Positions 28,835 to 39,522 of a stretch of DNA of 64,000 nucleotides are shown here, in pieces. Under the pieces are notes generated by a model that saw only the letters and a program-made list of their open reading frames with translations, was not told where the DNA came from and made no database searches. A program made the translations under genes and the position numbers. Every line of letters begins with the position of its first letter. The first letter of the stretch is position 1. Origin of the DNA: Lysobacter sp. BMK333-48F3 (lineage in GTDB: Bacteria; Pseudomonadota; Gammaproteobacteria; Xanthomonadales; Xanthomonadaceae); assembly GCF_019733395.1 (NCBI RefSeq), contig NZ_JAIHOO010000001.1, positions 3,286,501 to 3,350,500 on the forward strand, read 5' to 3'.

Positions 28835-30904
28835 TTACTTGCGCAGCAACGGCGAATCCCAGCCTTGGCGCGGGGCGAAGCGCAGGCCGTAGCGGGCCTG
28901 CAGTTGCTGCAGGCGGGCGAGGACGTTGTCGACGCCGGTTTCGCGCACGTACTGGATCGGGCCGCCGCGGAACGGGGCGAAGCCGGTGCCGAAGATCACC
29001 CCGGCGTCGAGCAGGTCGGGGTCGGCGACCACGCCGTCGTGCAGGCAGGCCACCGCTTCGTTGATCAGCGGCAGGATCAGGCGGTCTTCCAGGTCGTTCG
29101 GCGCCTTGTAGTCCTTGGCCAGCTCGGGCTTCTGGGCGCGGCCGTTCTCCCACTTGTACAGGCCCTGGCCGTCCTTCTTGCCGCGCTTGCCCGGCTCGAC
29201 ATTGCTCAGCGCGGCCGGCACTTCCAGGCCCAGGAACGGCGCCAGTTCGGCGCCGACGCCGGCGGCGACGTCCAGGCCGACGGTGTCGATCAGCTCGATC
29301 GGGCCCATCGGCATGCCGAACTTGAGCGCGGCCTTGTCGATCGCCGGCCCCGGAATGCCCTCGGCGAACGCGGTGCCGGCTTCGAGCATGTACGGGAACA
29401 GCACCCGGTTGACCAGGAAGCCCGGGCTGCCGGCGACCGGCACCGGCAGCTTGTCGATCGCCTTGCAGAACGCCGCCAGGCGTTGCTCGGTCTCCGGCGC
29501 CATCGCGTCGTGGCGGATGATCTCCACCAGCGGCATCAGCGCGACCGGGTTGAAGTAGTGCAGGCCGCCGAACTGGGCCGGGCGGCGGATGTGCCCGCGC
29601 AGTTCGTCGAGCGGAATCGACGAGGTGTTGGTGGTCAGCAGCGCCTCGGCCTTCAATCGCGGCTCGACCTGCGCGTACAGCTCGCGCTTGGCCTCGGGCT
29701 TTTCGATGATCGCCTCGATCACCAGGTCGGCCGCGTCGGCGCCGTCGCCAGCCAGGTCGCTGCGCAGGCGCGCGGCGACCGCGGCGCGCTTGCCGTCGTC
29801 CTTGACCTTCTTGGCGAACAGGGCCTGGGCGCGTTCGAGCGCGCCGTCGATGAAGCGCTGCTCGCGGTCGGCCAGGGTCACTTCGAAACCCTTGTAGGCC
29901 GACCAGGCGGCGATGTCGCCGCCCATCACCCCGGCGCCGACCACGTGCACGTGCTTGATGCGGTGGTCCTTGCCGCCCTGGCCCTTGAGCCGTTCCTGCA
30001 GGAAGAACACCCGGATCAGATTGCGCGCGGTCGGGGTCGAGGCCAGCTTGACCACCGACTTGCGCTCGCCGGCCAGCAAGGCCTGCACGCCGCCGCCGGT
30101 GCGTTCCCAGGTCGAGATCAGCGCGTACGGCGCCGGGTAGTGCTCCTTGCGCGCCTTGCGCGCGACCTGCTTGACCAGCATCGGCGCGAGGATCTTGCGC
30201 GCCGGCCAGGTGTTGCTGGCCCAGGCGGTGAAGCGCTGCTTGAACGGACGCTGCGCGCCGTTCAGGGCGATGCCGGCGGCGGTATCGACCAGCACCGCCG
30301 GCTCGGCGATCTTGTCGACCAGGCCGATCGCGCGCGCCGCCGTCGCCGACAGGCTGCGGCCGGTCAGCATCAGGTCGAACGCGGCCGGCGCGCCGACCAG
30401 GCGCGGCAGGCGCACGCTGCCGCCCCAGCCCGGGTAGATGCCGAGCTTGACCTCGGGCAGGCCGATCCGGGTCGAGCCGTCGCTGCTGGCGACGCGGTAG
30501 CGGCAGGCCAGGGCGATTTCGGTGCCGCCGCCCATGCAGAAGCCGTGGATCGCCGCGACCGTGGGGCAGGGCAGTTCGGCCAGGCGCTGGAACACCTGCT
30601 GGCCGCGCCGGATCGCGTCGCCGACCGTGCCCTTCTGGTCGAAGGACTGGAACTCCTTGATGTCGGCGCCGGCGATGAAGCCGGTGCTCTTGGCCGAGCG
30701 CAGCACCAGGCCCTTGGGCGGGTCCAGCGCCAGCCGCTCGAGCAGGCCGTCGAGTTCGATCAGCACGTCCTGGGCGAAGGTGTTGACCGGCGCGCCTTCG
30801 CGGTCGAAGGAGAGCACCAGCACGCCGTCCGCGCGCAGTTCGGTGTGCCAGTGCCGGGCACGGAGCCCGTCAAACGCGGTGAGGCCGTCGAGGGCTGCAG
30901 TCAT
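28835..30904 (-). CDS. Fatty acid oxidation complex alpha subunit (enoyl-CoA hydratase / 3-hydroxyacyl-CoA dehydrogenase)
   Basis: The 689-residue product has an N-terminal crotonase domain (about 15-200) with the oxyanion segments FIAGADIKEF and FCMGGGTEIALAC, and catalytic Glu residues in GGGTEIAL and GLPEVKLGIYPGWGG. A C-terminal dehydrogenase domain (about 310-600) follows, with the NAD site VGAGVMGGDIAAW, TTNTSSIPLDEL and the catalytic His in LHYFNPVALMPLVE. It performs two successive beta-oxidation steps. Both active sites look intact. Length is slightly under that of E. coli FadB/FadJ, and the layout resembles FadJ. The thiolase partner is not adjacent, so it may be encoded elsewhere. 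Confidence 0.93.
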   Translation of the reverse strand: MTAALDGLTAFDGLRARHWHTELRADGVLVLSFDREGAPVNTFAQDVLIELDGLLERLALDPPKGLVLRSAKSTGFIAGADIKEFQSFDQKGTVGDAIRRGQQVFQRLAELPCPTVAAIHGFCMGGGTEIALACRYRVASSDGSTRIGLPEVKLGIYPGWGGSVRLPRLVGAPAAFDLMLTGRSLSATAARAIGLVDKIAEPAVLVDTAAGIALNGAQRPFKQRFTAWASNTWPARKILAPMLVKQVARKARKEHYPAPYALISTWERTGGGVQALLAGERKSVVKLASTPTARNLIRVFFLQERLKGQGGKDHRIKHVHVVGAGVMGGDIAAWSAYKGFEVTLADREQRFIDGALERAQALFAKKVKDDGKRAAVAARLRSDLAGDGADAADLVIEAIIEKPEAKRELYAQVEPRLKAEALLTTNTSSIPLDELRGHIRRPAQFGGLHYFNPVALMPLVEIIRHDAMAPETEQRLAAFCKAIDKLPVPVAGSPGFLVNRVLFPYMLEAGTAFAEGIPGPAIDKAALKFGMPMGPIELIDTVGLDVAAGVGAELAPFLGLEVPAALSNVEPGKRGKKDGQGLYKWENGRAQKPELAKDYKAPNDLEDRLILPLINEAVACLHDGVVADPDLLDAGVIFGTGFAPFRGGPIQYVRETGVDNVLARLQQLQARYGLRFAPRQGWDSPLLRK

Positions 30905-31070
30905 TGCCGCACCATCCGTTCAGGTATGGGGAGGCCGCTATCATCCCGATTGTGTTTCGCCGCCGTCAAATCCGTTCGCTCCGGCGCCCGTCCGTACGGC
31001 AAGTCTCCGGCCGCTGTGTGACACTTGGCGGTTGCGAGCGTTCGCCGCCGACCCCATTAATCCGGCGATT

Positions 31071-31098
31071 GAACTTTTTCCCCGACAGGGTTGTCCCA
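31071..31098 (+). promoter_or_regulatory. Candidate sigma-E type promoter of rpoE
   Basis: GAACTT at 31071-31076 matches the sigma-E -35 core. A TCCCA sequence 17 bases further is a weak -10 candidate, about 45 bp before the rpoE start. Autoregulation of rpoE is usual in this group; the -10 match is poor, so this is tentative. Confidence 0.35.
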
Positions 31099-31139
31099 TT
31101 GTTCGGCCATGGCCGAGCTGACAGGAGTGCCGGCGCGGT

Positions 31140-31742
31140 ATGGCCGAGAATGAGTTGGACCAGGAGCTGGTCAGGCGTGTCCAGCGCGGCGACAGCGCGG
31201 CCTTCGATGCCTTGGTGCGCAAGTACCAGCATCGGATCACCGCGTTGATCGGGCGCTACATCCCCGACTGGAGCGAATGCCAGGACGTGGCCCAGGAAAC
31301 CTTCATTCGCGCCTACCGCGCGATGGCGAACTTCCGCGGCGACGCCCAGTTCTATACGTGGTTGCACCGTATCGCCGTGAATACCGCCAAAAACTACCTG
31401 GTAGCGCAGAACCGCCGGCCGCCGACCGACGACATCGACGCCGGCGACGCCGAGCAGTACGACGCCGGCATCCGTCTGCGCGATACCGATACGCCGGAAC
31501 ACGAACTGCTGCGGCAGGAGATCGAACGCACCGTGATGCGGGTGGTCGAATCCTTGCCGGAGGAACTGCGGGCCGCCATCACCATGCGCGAGGTGGACGG
31601 CCTGAGCTACGACGAGATCGCGCAGAAGATGGGGTGCCCGATCGGCACGGTGCGGTCGCGGATCTTCCGCGCCCGCGAGGCGATCGACACCGAACTTCGG
31701 CCCTTGCTGGACAATCAGGACACCCGGGAGCGCGCGCACTGA
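31140..31742 (+). CDS. rpoE: RNA polymerase sigma factor RpoE (envelope stress)
   Basis: The 200-residue product is an ECF sigma factor. Region 2 contains FDALVRKYQHRI, then DVAQETFIRAYRAMANFRG and FYTWLHRIAVNTAKNYL; region 4 contains LPEELRAAITMREVDGLSYDEIA and GCPIGTVRSRIFRAREAID. These are the diagnostic RpoE/AlgU sequences. It directs the response to misfolded envelope proteins. The next gene encodes its membrane anti-sigma factor and overlaps by one base, followed by the mucD-type protease, so the set is rpoE-rseA-mucD with no rseB. Confidence 0.96.
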   Translation: MAENELDQELVRRVQRGDSAAFDALVRKYQHRITALIGRYIPDWSECQDVAQETFIRAYRAMANFRGDAQFYTWLHRIAVNTAKNYLVAQNRRPPTDDIDAGDAEQYDAGIRLRDTDTPEHELLRQEIERTVMRVVESLPEELRAAITMREVDGLSYDEIAQKMGCPIGTVRSRIFRAREAIDTELRPLLDNQDTRERAH

Positions 31743-32671
31743 TGATGTCGAACACCTTCCATGGCGATGATGGCGAGAACCTGAGCGCCCTGTTCGACGG
31801 CGAACTGGACGGCGACGCCGCGCGCTTCGCGCTCAAGCGCCTCGGCCACGACGCGCAATGGCGCCAGGCCTGCGGCCGCTGGCAGCTGTGCGGCGACGTG
31901 CTGCGCGGCCGCGCCCAGGGCGTGGCGCCGGCCGATTTCGCCGACCGCGTCGCCGCCGCGATCGCCGCCGAGGCCGCGATCCAGCGCTCGCGCGACAGCG
32001 TCGCCGCGGCTCCGGCCGAGGCGATCCGCGAGCGTTCGCGCAGCCGCCGCGGCTGGTTCGGCGGCGCCGCGTTGGCGGCCTCGGTCGCGGTCGCGGCCCT
32101 GTTCGTGGCGCGTCCGTTCTCCGACGAATCCGCCGGCGGCGCCGACCCGGCCCAGGTCACGGTGCCGGCGCTGGCCGCCGCCCCGGCCCAGCCGCAGCCT
32201 TCGGCGCCGGCCGCGGCCGATCCCGCTGCGGCGCCCGCCGCCACGCCGGCCGCGACCTCGGGCGACGCCTCGGCCCTGGCCGGCGGCGCGGCCGCGACCG
32301 CGGTCGCGGTGGCCGAGCTGCCGCGGCGCCTGAACGAACGCCGCTCGCGCGGCCAGAGCCAGCGCGCCGCGCTGCGCGCCTCGGCCGAGCGCCAGGCCGA
32401 AGCGCCGGTGCAGGTCGCCGCGATCGGCGGCGCCTCGCCGCTGCCCTCGGCCGACGCCGCGCACAACCCGTTCCGCCCGCAGCAGAGCGAAGCGCCGGCG
32501 GCGCGGCCGTGGCCGCGCGCGGTGCTGCCGAACTTCCCGGCCAACAGCGGCTATACCGCGAGCTACGGCAGCAGCGCGCTGTCGCCGTCGTTCTATCCGT
32601 TCGAGCCCGCCGCCGCGGCCGACGAGGGCCGTGCGCGCCCGCCGGCCCCGGAACGGGCGCCGCAGCGCTGA
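31742..32671 (+). CDS. rseA: Anti-sigma-E factor RseA, with long periplasmic tail
   Basis: The 309-residue product starts at the ATG at 31742 (TGATG overlap with rpoE). The cytoplasmic domain (about 1-95) begins with the RseA block ENLSALFDGELDGDAARFAL and WQLCGDVLRG, which binds sigma-E. One membrane helix lies near 103-122 (GGAALAASVAVAALFVA). The periplasmic part is about 185 residues, rich in Ala and Pro with little predicted fold, and longer than E. coli RseA (216 total). RseB is absent, so the signal that releases sigma-E may be sensed directly by site-1 proteolysis or by MucD. Confidence 0.92.
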   Translation: MMSNTFHGDDGENLSALFDGELDGDAARFALKRLGHDAQWRQACGRWQLCGDVLRGRAQGVAPADFADRVAAAIAAEAAIQRSRDSVAAAPAEAIRERSRSRRGWFGGAALAASVAVAALFVARPFSDESAGGADPAQVTVPALAAAPAQPQPSAPAAADPAAAPAATPAATSGDASALAGGAAATAVAVAELPRRLNERRSRGQSQRAALRASAERQAEAPVQVAAIGGASPLPSADAAHNPFRPQQSEAPAARPWPRAVLPNFPANSGYTASYGSSALSPSFYPFEPAAAADEGRARPPAPERAPQR

Positions 32672-32804
32672 ACCCCGGCCCGGCCGGCGCCGCCGGTCGG
32701 GCCGTCTTTGGCTGTCTTTATTCCGTCCCTGTGCGGCTGCGCCGCGCGACGGGCTCCTGTTGCTGGTAATCCACCCCCAACCCCCATCGTCACGAGGCCG
32801 CTCC

Positions 32805-34370
32805 ATGACCCGTTTCCCGATGCCCCGCCTGTCGACCCGCGCCCCGGCCGCCGGCCGCGCGCGCAGCCGCCCCCTGCATTCCCTGGCCCTGGTCGGCGCG
32901 ATCGCGGTCGCCTTGCCCGTGGCGTGCACGGCGCAGGCGCCGACCACCCCGATCGCGCCGCCGCCGTCGGCGACCCCGGCCGCGCCGATCGTGACCGGCC
33001 TGCCGGACTTCACCGCCCTGGTGCAGCGGGTCGGCCCGGCGGTGGTCAACATCAGCGCCGAAACCACGCCCAAGCGGGTCGCCCGCGGCGGCATGCCCGA
33101 CGAGGAACAGATCCCCGAGTTCTTCCGCCGCTTCTTCGGTCCCGATTTCCCCGGCCCGGGCGGCCAGGGCCCGCGCCAGCCGCGCGGCGGCGGCCGCTCG
33201 ATCGGCAGCGGCTTCCTGATCTCCCAGGACGGCTACGTGCTGACCAACCATCATGTGGTCGACGGCGCCGACACGGTCACGGTCAAGCTGACCGACCGAC
33301 GCGAGTTCAAGGCCAAGGTGATCGGCAGCGACGAGCAGTCCGACGTCGCCCTGCTCAAGATCGAGGCCAAGGGCCTGCCGTTCCTGCGCGCCGCCCAGGC
33401 CGGCCACACCAAGGCCGGGCAGTGGGTGGTCGCGATCGGCTCGCCGTTCGGCCTCGACCACTCGGTCACCGCCGGCATCGTCAGCGCGGTCGGCCGCAAC
33501 AATCCCTACGCCGATCAGCGCTACGTGCCCTTCATCCAGACCGACGTGGCGATCAACCAGGGCAATTCCGGCGGCCCGCTGCTCAACACCGGCGGCGAGG
33601 TGGTCGGGATCAATTCGCAGATCTTCTCCAACTCCGGCGGCTACATGGGGGTCAGCTTCGCGATCCCGATCGACGTGGCGATGAACTCGGCCGAGCAGTT
33701 GCGGGCCAAGGGCAAGGTCAGCCGCGGCCAGCTCGGCGTGGTGGTGCAGCCGATGGATTCGAAGAAGGCCGCCGCGCTGAGCCTGCCCGACAGCAACGGC
33801 GCCCTGATCGCCCAGGTGCTGGACGGCGGTCCGGCGGACAAGGCCGGGATCGTGCCGGGCGACGTGGTGCGCTCGGTCAACGGCACCCCGGTGTACGAGT
33901 CCAGCGACCTGCCGCCGCTGATCGGCAACCTGGCGCCGGGCAGCAAGGCGCGGGTCGGCGTGTTCCGCGACGGCAAGACGGTCGAGCTGACCGTGGCGGT
34001 CAACGAACTGAACGTCGACGGCGCGCTGGCCGCCAACGATGCCCCGGGCAACGGCGGCGAGGCCGGGCCCTCGCGCAGCGGCGGCAACGCCCTGGGCATC
34101 GCCGCCCAGGACGTCGACCCGGCCGCCCGCCAGCGCCTGGGCCTGAAGGCCGGCGAGGGCGTGGCGGTGCGCGACCCGGGCGCGGCGGCCGGCGAGGCCG
34201 GGGTGCGTCCCGGCGACTTGATCCTCTCGGTCGGCCGCACCCCGGTCGGCAGCGCCACGGCGCTGGAGCGGGCCCTGGCCGGGACCCGTCCGGGCCAGAC
34301 GGTGATGCTGCTGGTGCGCCGCGGCGGCGCGACCCAGTTCATCGCGGTCCAGGCCGGCGAGGGCAAGTGA
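32805..34370 (+). CDS. mucD: Periplasmic serine protease DegP/MucD
   Basis: The 521-residue product starts at the ATG at 32805. A signal peptide with LPVACTAQA could make it a lipoprotein or a soluble periplasmic protein. The trypsin-like domain shows the triad: His in LTNHHVVDG, Asp in [10 protein letters not shown] and Ser in [10 protein letters not shown]. Two PDZ domains follow (from about 300 and 420), separated by a Gly/Asn-rich linker. It removes or refolds damaged envelope proteins and dampens sigma-E. Position after rseA matches the algU-mucA-mucD arrangement of Pseudomonas and Xanthomonas. A Q-linker loop near residue 100 is Gly/Pro/Arg rich. Confidence 0.94.
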   Translation: MTRFPMPRLSTRAPAAGRARSRPLHSLALVGAIAVALPVACTAQAPTTPIAPPPSATPAAPIVTGLPDFTALVQRVGPAVVNISAETTPKRVARGGMPDEEQIPEFFRRFFGPDFPGPGGQGPRQPRGGGRSIGSGFLISQDGYVLTNHHVVDGADTVTVKLTDRREFKAKVIGSDEQSDVALLKIEAKGLPFLRAAQAGHTKAGQWVVAIGSPFGLDHSVTAGIVSAVGRNNPYADQRYVPFIQTDVAINQGNSGGPLLNTGGEVVGINSQIFSNSGGYMGVSFAIPIDVAMNSAEQLRAKGKVSRGQLGVVVQPMDSKKAAALSLPDSNGALIAQVLDGGPADKAGIVPGDVVRSVNGTPVYESSDLPPLIGNLAPGSKARVGVFRDGKTVELTVAVNELNVDGALAANDAPGNGGEAGPSRSGGNALGIAAQDVDPAARQRLGLKAGEGVAVRDPGAAAGEAGVRPGDLILSVGRTPVGSATALERALAGTRPGQTVMLLVRRGGATQFIAVQAGEGK

Positions 34371-34557
34371 ATCCCGGCCGGCCGGGCGCCGGCCGCTGAT
34401 CGCCGGGGCCGCCCGGCCCGCGTCGGCGCCCGTCCCAGGCGCCGGCGCGCCGCTGCGGCCGCGCCCCGGTCGCGCGGCCCGCGCCGCGACGGGCCGGGGG
34501 CTATGCGATAATCCCCCGTTAACTCTCATGGAACCGGCGAGCCTCACGTCGCCCCGC

Positions 34558-36351
34558 ATGCAACAGATCCGAAACTTCTCGATCATCGCCCACGTCGACC
34601 ACGGCAAATCGACGCTCGCCGACCGCATCATCCAACTGTGCGGCGGGCTGGAAGCGCGCGAAATGGAAGCCCAGGTGCTCGACTCCAATCCGATCGAGCG
34701 CGAGCGCGGCATCACCATCAAGGCCCAGTCCGTGTCCCTGCCGTACAAGGCCAAGGACGGCAAGGTCTACCAGCTGAACTTCATCGACACCCCCGGCCAC
34801 GTCGACTTCTCCTACGAAGTCAGCCGTTCGCTGGCGGCCTGCGAGGGCGCCTTGCTGGTGGTCGACGCCGCCCAGGGCGTGGAGGCGCAGTCGGTCGCCA
34901 ACTGCTACACCGCGGTGGAGCAGGGGCTGGAAGTGGTGCCGGTACTGAACAAGATCGACCTGCCGACCGCCGACATCGAGCGCGCCAAGACCGAGATCGA
35001 AGCGGTGATCGGCATCGACGCCGAGGACGCGGTCGCGATCAGCGCCAAGACCGGCCTCAACGTCGAGCTGGTGCTGGAGGCGATCGTGCATCGCATCCCG
35101 CCGCCGCAGCCGCGCGACACCGACAAGCTGCAGGCGCTGATCATCGACTCCTGGTTCGACAACTACCTCGGCGTGGTCTCGCTGGTGCGGGTCATGCAGG
35201 GCCAGATCGGCCCGGGCAGCAAGATCCTGGTGATGTCGACCGGTCGCACCCATCAGGTCGACAAGGTCGGCGTGTTCACCCCCAAGCGCAAGGAGCTGGC
35301 CAAGCTCGGCGCGGGCGAGGTGGGCTGGATCACCGCCTCGATCAAGGACGTGCACGGCGCGCCGGTCGGCGACACCCTGACCCTGGCCGCCGATCCGGCG
35401 CCCAAGCCGCTGCCCGGCTTCCAGGAGATGCAGCCGCGCGTGTTCGCCGGCCTGTTCCCGGTCGACGCCGAGGACTACCCGGCGCTGCGCGAGGCGCTGG
35501 AAAAGCTGCGCCTCAACGACGCCGCGCTGCGCTTCGAGCCGGAAAGCTCCGAGGCGATGGGCTTCGGCTTCCGCTGCGGCTTCCTCGGCATGCTGCACAT
35601 GGAAATCGTGCAGGAGCGTCTGGAGCGCGAGTACGACCTCAATCTGATCAGCACCGCGCCGACGGTGATCTACGAGGTGCTCAAGACCGACGGCACCACG
35701 ATCCCGATGGACAACCCGGCCAAGCTGCCGCCGGTGAACATGGTCGAGGAGATCCGCGAGCCGGTGATCCGCGCCAACATCCTCACCCCGCCGGATTACA
35801 TCGGCAACGTGATCAAGCTGTGCGAGGAAAAGCGCGGCGTGCAGATCGGCATCACCTACATGGCCAGCCAGGTGCAGATCAGCTACGAGCTGCCGATGGC
35901 CGAGGTGGTGCTGGACTTCTTCGACAAGCTCAAGTCGGTGTCGCGCGGCTACGCCTCGCTCGACTATCACTTCCTACGTTTCCAGGAAGGCCCGTTCGTG
36001 CGCGTGGACACGCTGATCAACGGCGACAAGGTCGACGCGCTGTCGATCATCGTCCACCGCAGCCACGCCGACCGGCGCGGCCGCGAGCTGTGCGAGAAGA
36101 TGAAGGACCTGATTCCGCGGCAGATGTTCGACGTCGCGATCCAGGCCGCGATCGGCTCGCAGATCATCGCCCGCAGCACGGTCAAGGCGATGCGCAAGAA
36201 CGTGCTGGCCAAGTGCTATGGTGGCGACATCAGCCGCAAGAAGAAGCTCCTCGAGAAGCAGAAAGAGGGCAAGAAGCGGATGAAGCAGGTCGGTCGCGTG
36301 GAGATTCCGCAGGAAGCCTTCCTGGCGGTGCTTTCCACCGGCGACAAGTAA
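34558..36351 (+). CDS. lepA: Elongation factor 4 (back-translocase)
   Basis: The 597-residue product starts at the ATG at 34558 ([19 protein letters not shown]). An ATG at 34528 would add ten residues not found in relatives. G1 is [10 protein letters not shown]3 is [12 protein letters not shown], and G4 is NKIDLP. The LepA-specific C-terminal domain ends with [18 protein letters not shown]. The GTPase acts on stalled or mistranslocated ribosomes. It sits between mucD and lepB, a common order. Confidence 0.97.
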   Translation: MQQIRNFSIIAHVDHGKSTLADRIIQLCGGLEAREMEAQVLDSNPIERERGITIKAQSVSLPYKAKDGKVYQLNFIDTPGHVDFSYEVSRSLAACEGALLVVDAAQGVEAQSVANCYTAVEQGLEVVPVLNKIDLPTADIERAKTEIEAVIGIDAEDAVAISAKTGLNVELVLEAIVHRIPPPQPRDTDKLQALIIDSWFDNYLGVVSLVRVMQGQIGPGSKILVMSTGRTHQVDKVGVFTPKRKELAKLGAGEVGWITASIKDVHGAPVGDTLTLAADPAPKPLPGFQEMQPRVFAGLFPVDAEDYPALREALEKLRLNDAALRFEPESSEAMGFGFRCGFLGMLHMEIVQERLEREYDLNLISTAPTVIYEVLKTDGTTIPMDNPAKLPPVNMVEEIREPVIRANILTPPDYIGNVIKLCEEKRGVQIGITYMASQVQISYELPMAEVVLDFFDKLKSVSRGYASLDYHFLRFQEGPFVRVDTLINGDKVDALSIIVHRSHADRRGRELCEKMKDLIPRQMFDVAIQAAIGSQIIARSTVKAMRKNVLAKCYGGDISRKKKLLEKQKEGKKRMKQVGRVEIPQEAFLAVLSTGDK

Positions 36352-36583
36352 ACGAACGGCGGAAACAGGGATCGAGGGGTTGAGGGACCGCGGCCGCCCG
36401 ATCCGGCGCCTGGCGGTTGCGAGGTTCGCTCGGGGAGTTTCCGTAACATCATCGGAAGGCGAGGGCAGGCGGCGGTAGGGACAGGCGCAACGCGATCGAG
36501 CCGTCACGGCCCGGTCGCGCACGACGTTCGGCCCGTTGCCCGCGTTTCTCGATTCCGGCTCACAACACCGCAAGGAAACGGCA

Positions 36584-37369
36584 ATGCGTTGGTTCGAAAT
36601 CGCCCTGGTGTCGCTGACGATCTTCACCGGCGTGGTCTGGCTGCTGGACAAGATGGTGCTGGCCAAGCGCCGCGCCGCGAGCGAAGGCCTGCTGGACGAC
36701 GGCAAGGAGCCGGTGGTCGTCGACTACTCCAAGGCGTTCTTCCCGGTGCTGTTCGTGGTCCTGATCCTGCGCAGCTTCATCGCCGAGCCGTTCCGGATCC
36801 CGTCCAATTCGATGATGCCGACCCTGCTGACCGGCGACTTCATCCTGGTCAACAAGTTCACCTACGGCCTGCGCCTGCCGATCACCAACCACAAGGTGCT
36901 GGCGATGGGCGAGCCCGAGCGCGGCGACGTGGTGGTGTTCCGGCCGCCGCACCATCCCGAGCAGGACTGGATCAAGCGGGTGATCGGCCTGCCCGGCGAC
37001 AAGATCGCCTACCGCGACGGACGCCTGACCGTGAACGGCGAGCCGATCGCCTACGCCCCGGTCGGGGTCTACCAGGGCCGCGGCAACGGCACCGAAATGA
37101 CCGGCGCGCAGGAGCTGCGCGAACAGGTCGGCAAGCACGTGCACAATATCCTGCTGCGCACCGAGTCGCCGCTGCTGGACCAGGGCGAGGGCGAGTGGGA
37201 AGTGCCCGAGGGCGAGTATTTTGTGATGGGCGACAATCGCGACAACAGCGAGGACAGCCGATACTGGGGCTATCTGCCGGAGCGCAACCTGCGCGGCAAG
37301 GCGTTCCTGATCTGGATGAACTTCGATGGGGGCGTGGACTTCTCGCGCATCGGCAGCAGCATCCCGTGA
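36584..37369 (+). CDS. lepB: Signal peptidase I
   Basis: The 261-residue product starts at the ATG at 36584 with AAGGAAAC upstream. It has two membrane helices (about 5-22 and 52-68) and then the periplasmic catalytic domain: nucleophile Ser in IPSNSMMPTL, general base Lys in DWIKRVIGLPGD, and box E GDNRDNSEDSRYWG. It cleaves signal peptides of exported proteins, including several encoded in this window. It is followed by the DUF4845 gene and rnc, as in many gammaproteobacteria. Confidence 0.97.
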   Translation: MRWFEIALVSLTIFTGVVWLLDKMVLAKRRAASEGLLDDGKEPVVVDYSKAFFPVLFVVLILRSFIAEPFRIPSNSMMPTLLTGDFILVNKFTYGLRLPITNHKVLAMGEPERGDVVVFRPPHHPEQDWIKRVIGLPGDKIAYRDGRLTVNGEPIAYAPVGVYQGRGNGTEMTGAQELREQVGKHVHNILLRTESPLLDQGEGEWEVPEGEYFVMGDNRDNSEDSRYWGYLPERNLRGKAFLIWMNFDGGVDFSRIGSSIP

Positions 37370-37437
37370 CGGCACGCGCCGTCGCGGCGGGGACGTGATT
37401 GGGTTGGACCAACCGGTTGATCGAAGGGGATCGAGGT

Positions 37438-37815
37438 ATGAAGCGTAATCAAGGCGGTATGACCCTGCTCGGGTTCATCATCGTGCTGTCCGTGGCCGGC
37501 CTGTTCGCCTATATCGGCATGAAGCTGGTGCCGATGTATTCGGAGTTCTATTCGGTCAAGCGTTCGCTGGCCGACCTGTCCAAGGAGCCCGGCGCCGGGC
37601 AGATGGACAGCGCCAAGGCGCGCGACCTGTTCTTCCGCCGCATGGACATGAGCTATGTCGAGAGCGTGAAGCAGGAGAATTTCAAGATCGTCCGCAACGA
37701 CCGCGGCATGGAAATCACCGTGGCCTACGAAGTGCGCCGGCCGCTGATCGCCAACCTCGACGTGGTCGGCCGCTTCCACGCGGTCCAGCAGCTGACCTCG
37801 AAAGAAGGTGACTGA
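37438..37815 (+). CDS. DUF4845 single-span membrane protein
   Basis: The 125-residue product starts at the ATG at 37438 with GAGG 5 bases before it. The N-terminus ([20 protein letters not shown]) looks like a type IV pilin-type leader with a membrane helix, followed by a soluble domain ending in a [18 protein letters not shown] strand pair. This is the DUF4845 family, found between lepB and rnc. Function is unknown. The rnc start lies inside its last codons. Confidence 0.88.
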   Translation: MKRNQGGMTLLGFIIVLSVAGLFAYIGMKLVPMYSEFYSVKRSLADLSKEPGAGQMDSAKARDLFFRRMDMSYVESVKQENFKIVRNDRGMEITVAYEVRRPLIANLDVVGRFHAVQQLTSKEGD

Positions 37816-38467
37816 TCCGATCGGCCATCGCTTCGCCAACCCGGCGTTGCTGCGGCAAGCCCTGACCCATCGCAGCGCCGGGGCGCCGCATAACGAACGC
37901 CTGGAGTTCCTCGGCGACGCGCTGGTCAATCTGATCGTGGCCGAAGCGCTGTATCAGCGTTGGCCGCAAGCCGACGAGGGCGCGTTGACCCGCGCCCGCG
38001 CCGAACTGGTGCGCGAATCGGCGCTGGCGCCGATCGCGCGCGGCCTGGAACTGGGCGCCCGCCTGACCCTGGGCCCGGGCGAGATGAAGTCCGGCGGCCA
38101 CCGCCGCGATTCGATCCTGGCCGACGCGCTGGAAGCGGTGGTCGCGGCGATCTACCTCGACGCCGGCTTCGAGGCCTGCCGCGCCCAGGTCCTGCCCTGG
38201 TTCGTGCCGGCGATGGAGGCCCTGCCGCCCGCGCACAAGGTCGGCAAGGACGCCAAGACCCGGCTGCAGGAATGGCTGCAGGGCCGGCAAAAGCCTTTGC
38301 CCGTCTACGCCCTGCTGGCGGAGAGCGGCGAAGACCATGCCAAGACGTTCCGGGTCAGCTGCAGCCTGAGCCAGCCGCCGCTGAGCGCCGAAGGCGAAGC
38401 CGGCTCCCGCCGCGCCGCCGAGCAATTGGCCGCGGACGAGGTCTTGCGCCAGTTGAAGGCGGATTGA
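37808..38467 (+). CDS. rnc: Ribonuclease III
   Basis: The 219-residue product starts at the GTG at 37808, overlapping DUF4845 by 8 bases. The signature [18 protein letters not shown] holds the catalytic acidic residues, with a second set in [16 protein letters not shown]. The C-terminal domain (about 150-219) is a double-stranded RNA-binding domain, with [12 protein letters not shown] and a partly divergent [15 protein letters not shown] end. It cuts rRNA precursors and structured mRNAs. It is followed by a repeat unit and era. Confidence 0.96.
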   Translation: MTDPIGHRFANPALLRQALTHRSAGAPHNERLEFLGDALVNLIVAEALYQRWPQADEGALTRARAELVRESALAPIARGLELGARLTLGPGEMKSGGHRRDSILADALEAVVAAIYLDAGFEACRAQVLPWFVPAMEALPPAHKVGKDAKTRLQEWLQGRQKPLPVYALLAESGEDHAKTFRVSCSLSQPPLSAEGEAGSRRAAEQLAADEVLRQLKAD

Positions 38468-38474
38468 CGGCCGG

Positions 38475-38585
38475 GGATCGGGAATGGGGAATAGGGAATC
38501 GTGAAGAGCGGCGCGCCAGCATCCTGAATGCCCCGCCCTTAGCCTTCCGATTCCCGATTCCCCATTCCCCATTCCCCATTCCCGG
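38475..38585. repeat. Inverted heptad-array unit between rnc and era
   Basis: The left arm 38475-38500 reads GGGGATCGGGAATGGGGAAT-type words; the right arm 38548-38585 reads GATTCCC/CATTCCC words ending CCCGGC. About 48 bp lie between. The right arm ends about 40 bp before the era start. Confidence 0.85.
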
Positions 38586-38625
38586 CTCCATTGCCCCCGC
38601 CGTCGCCCAGGGGGACAATTCCCGC

Positions 38626-39519
38626 ATGACTTCCTCTTCTCATCGCGCCGGCCACGTAGCCGTCATCGGCCGTCCCAACGTCGGCAAATCCACCCTGGTC
38701 AATGCCTTGGTCGGGGCCAAGGTGAGCATCGTCTCGCCGCGGCCGCAGACCACCCGCCATCGCCTGCTCGGCATCGCCACCTTTCCCGAGGGCCAGCTGC
38801 TGCTGGTCGACACTCCGGGCATCCACCGCGAGCAGAAGCGGGCGATGAACCGGATGATGAACCGCGCCGCGCGCGGTTCGCTGGAGGGCGTGGACGCGGC
38901 CTTGCTGGTGGTGCGCGCCGGGCAGTGGGACGACGAGGACACGCTGGCGTTCGACGCCCTGCGCGGCGCCGGCCTGCCGGTGGTGCTGGTGGTGAACCAG
39001 GTCGACCGCATCGCCGACAAGGGCGAGTTGCTGCCGTACCTGGCCAAGGTCAGCGAAGGCCGCGATTTCGCCAGCGTGCATCCGGTCTCGGCGCTGAAGA
39101 ACAAGGGCCTGGAAGCGCTGGTCAAGAGCGTGCTGGCGTTGTTGCCCGAGCAGGAAGCGCTGTACGGCGAGGACGAGATCACCGACAAGAGCCAGCGTTT
39201 CCTCGCCGGCGAGATGGTGCGCGAACAGCTGATGCGCCAGCTCGGCGAAGAGCTGCCGTACGCGACCACGGTCGAGATCGAGCGCTTCGCCGTCGACGGC
39301 GCGATGCTGCGCATCGGCGCGGTGATCTGGGTCGAGCGCGACGGCCAGAAGGCGATCGTGATCGGCAAGGGCGGCGTCCGCCTGCGCGAAATCGGCGCCA
39401 AGGCGCGGGTGCAGATGGAGCGCCTGTTCGGTTCCAAGGTGTTCCTGGAAACCTGGGTCCGCGTGCGCGAAGGCTGGTCCGACGACGAGGCGGCGTTGCG
39501 CCAGTTGGGCTACGAGTAA
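38626..39519 (+). CDS. era: GTPase Era
   Basis: The 297-residue product starts at the ATG at 38626. The GTPase domain shows G1 [10 protein letters not shown]3 VDTPGIH, and a G4 that reads NQVD instead of the usual NKxD. A C-terminal KH domain (about 205-290) carries [16 protein letters not shown], which binds the 3' end of 16S rRNA. Era matures the 30S subunit. The Gln in G4 may alter guanine affinity. The order rnc-era-recO is classical. Confidence 0.96.
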   Translation: MTSSSHRAGHVAVIGRPNVGKSTLVNALVGAKVSIVSPRPQTTRHRLLGIATFPEGQLLLVDTPGIHREQKRAMNRMMNRAARGSLEGVDAALLVVRAGQWDDEDTLAFDALRGAGLPVVLVVNQVDRIADKGELLPYLAKVSEGRDFASVHPVSALKNKGLEALVKSVLALLPEQEALYGEDEITDKSQRFLAGEMVREQLMRQLGEELPYATTVEIERFAVDGAMLRIGAVIWVERDGQKAIVIGKGGVRLREIGAKARVQMERLFGSKVFLETWVRVREGWSDDEAALRQLGYE

Positions 39520-39522
39520 GGC

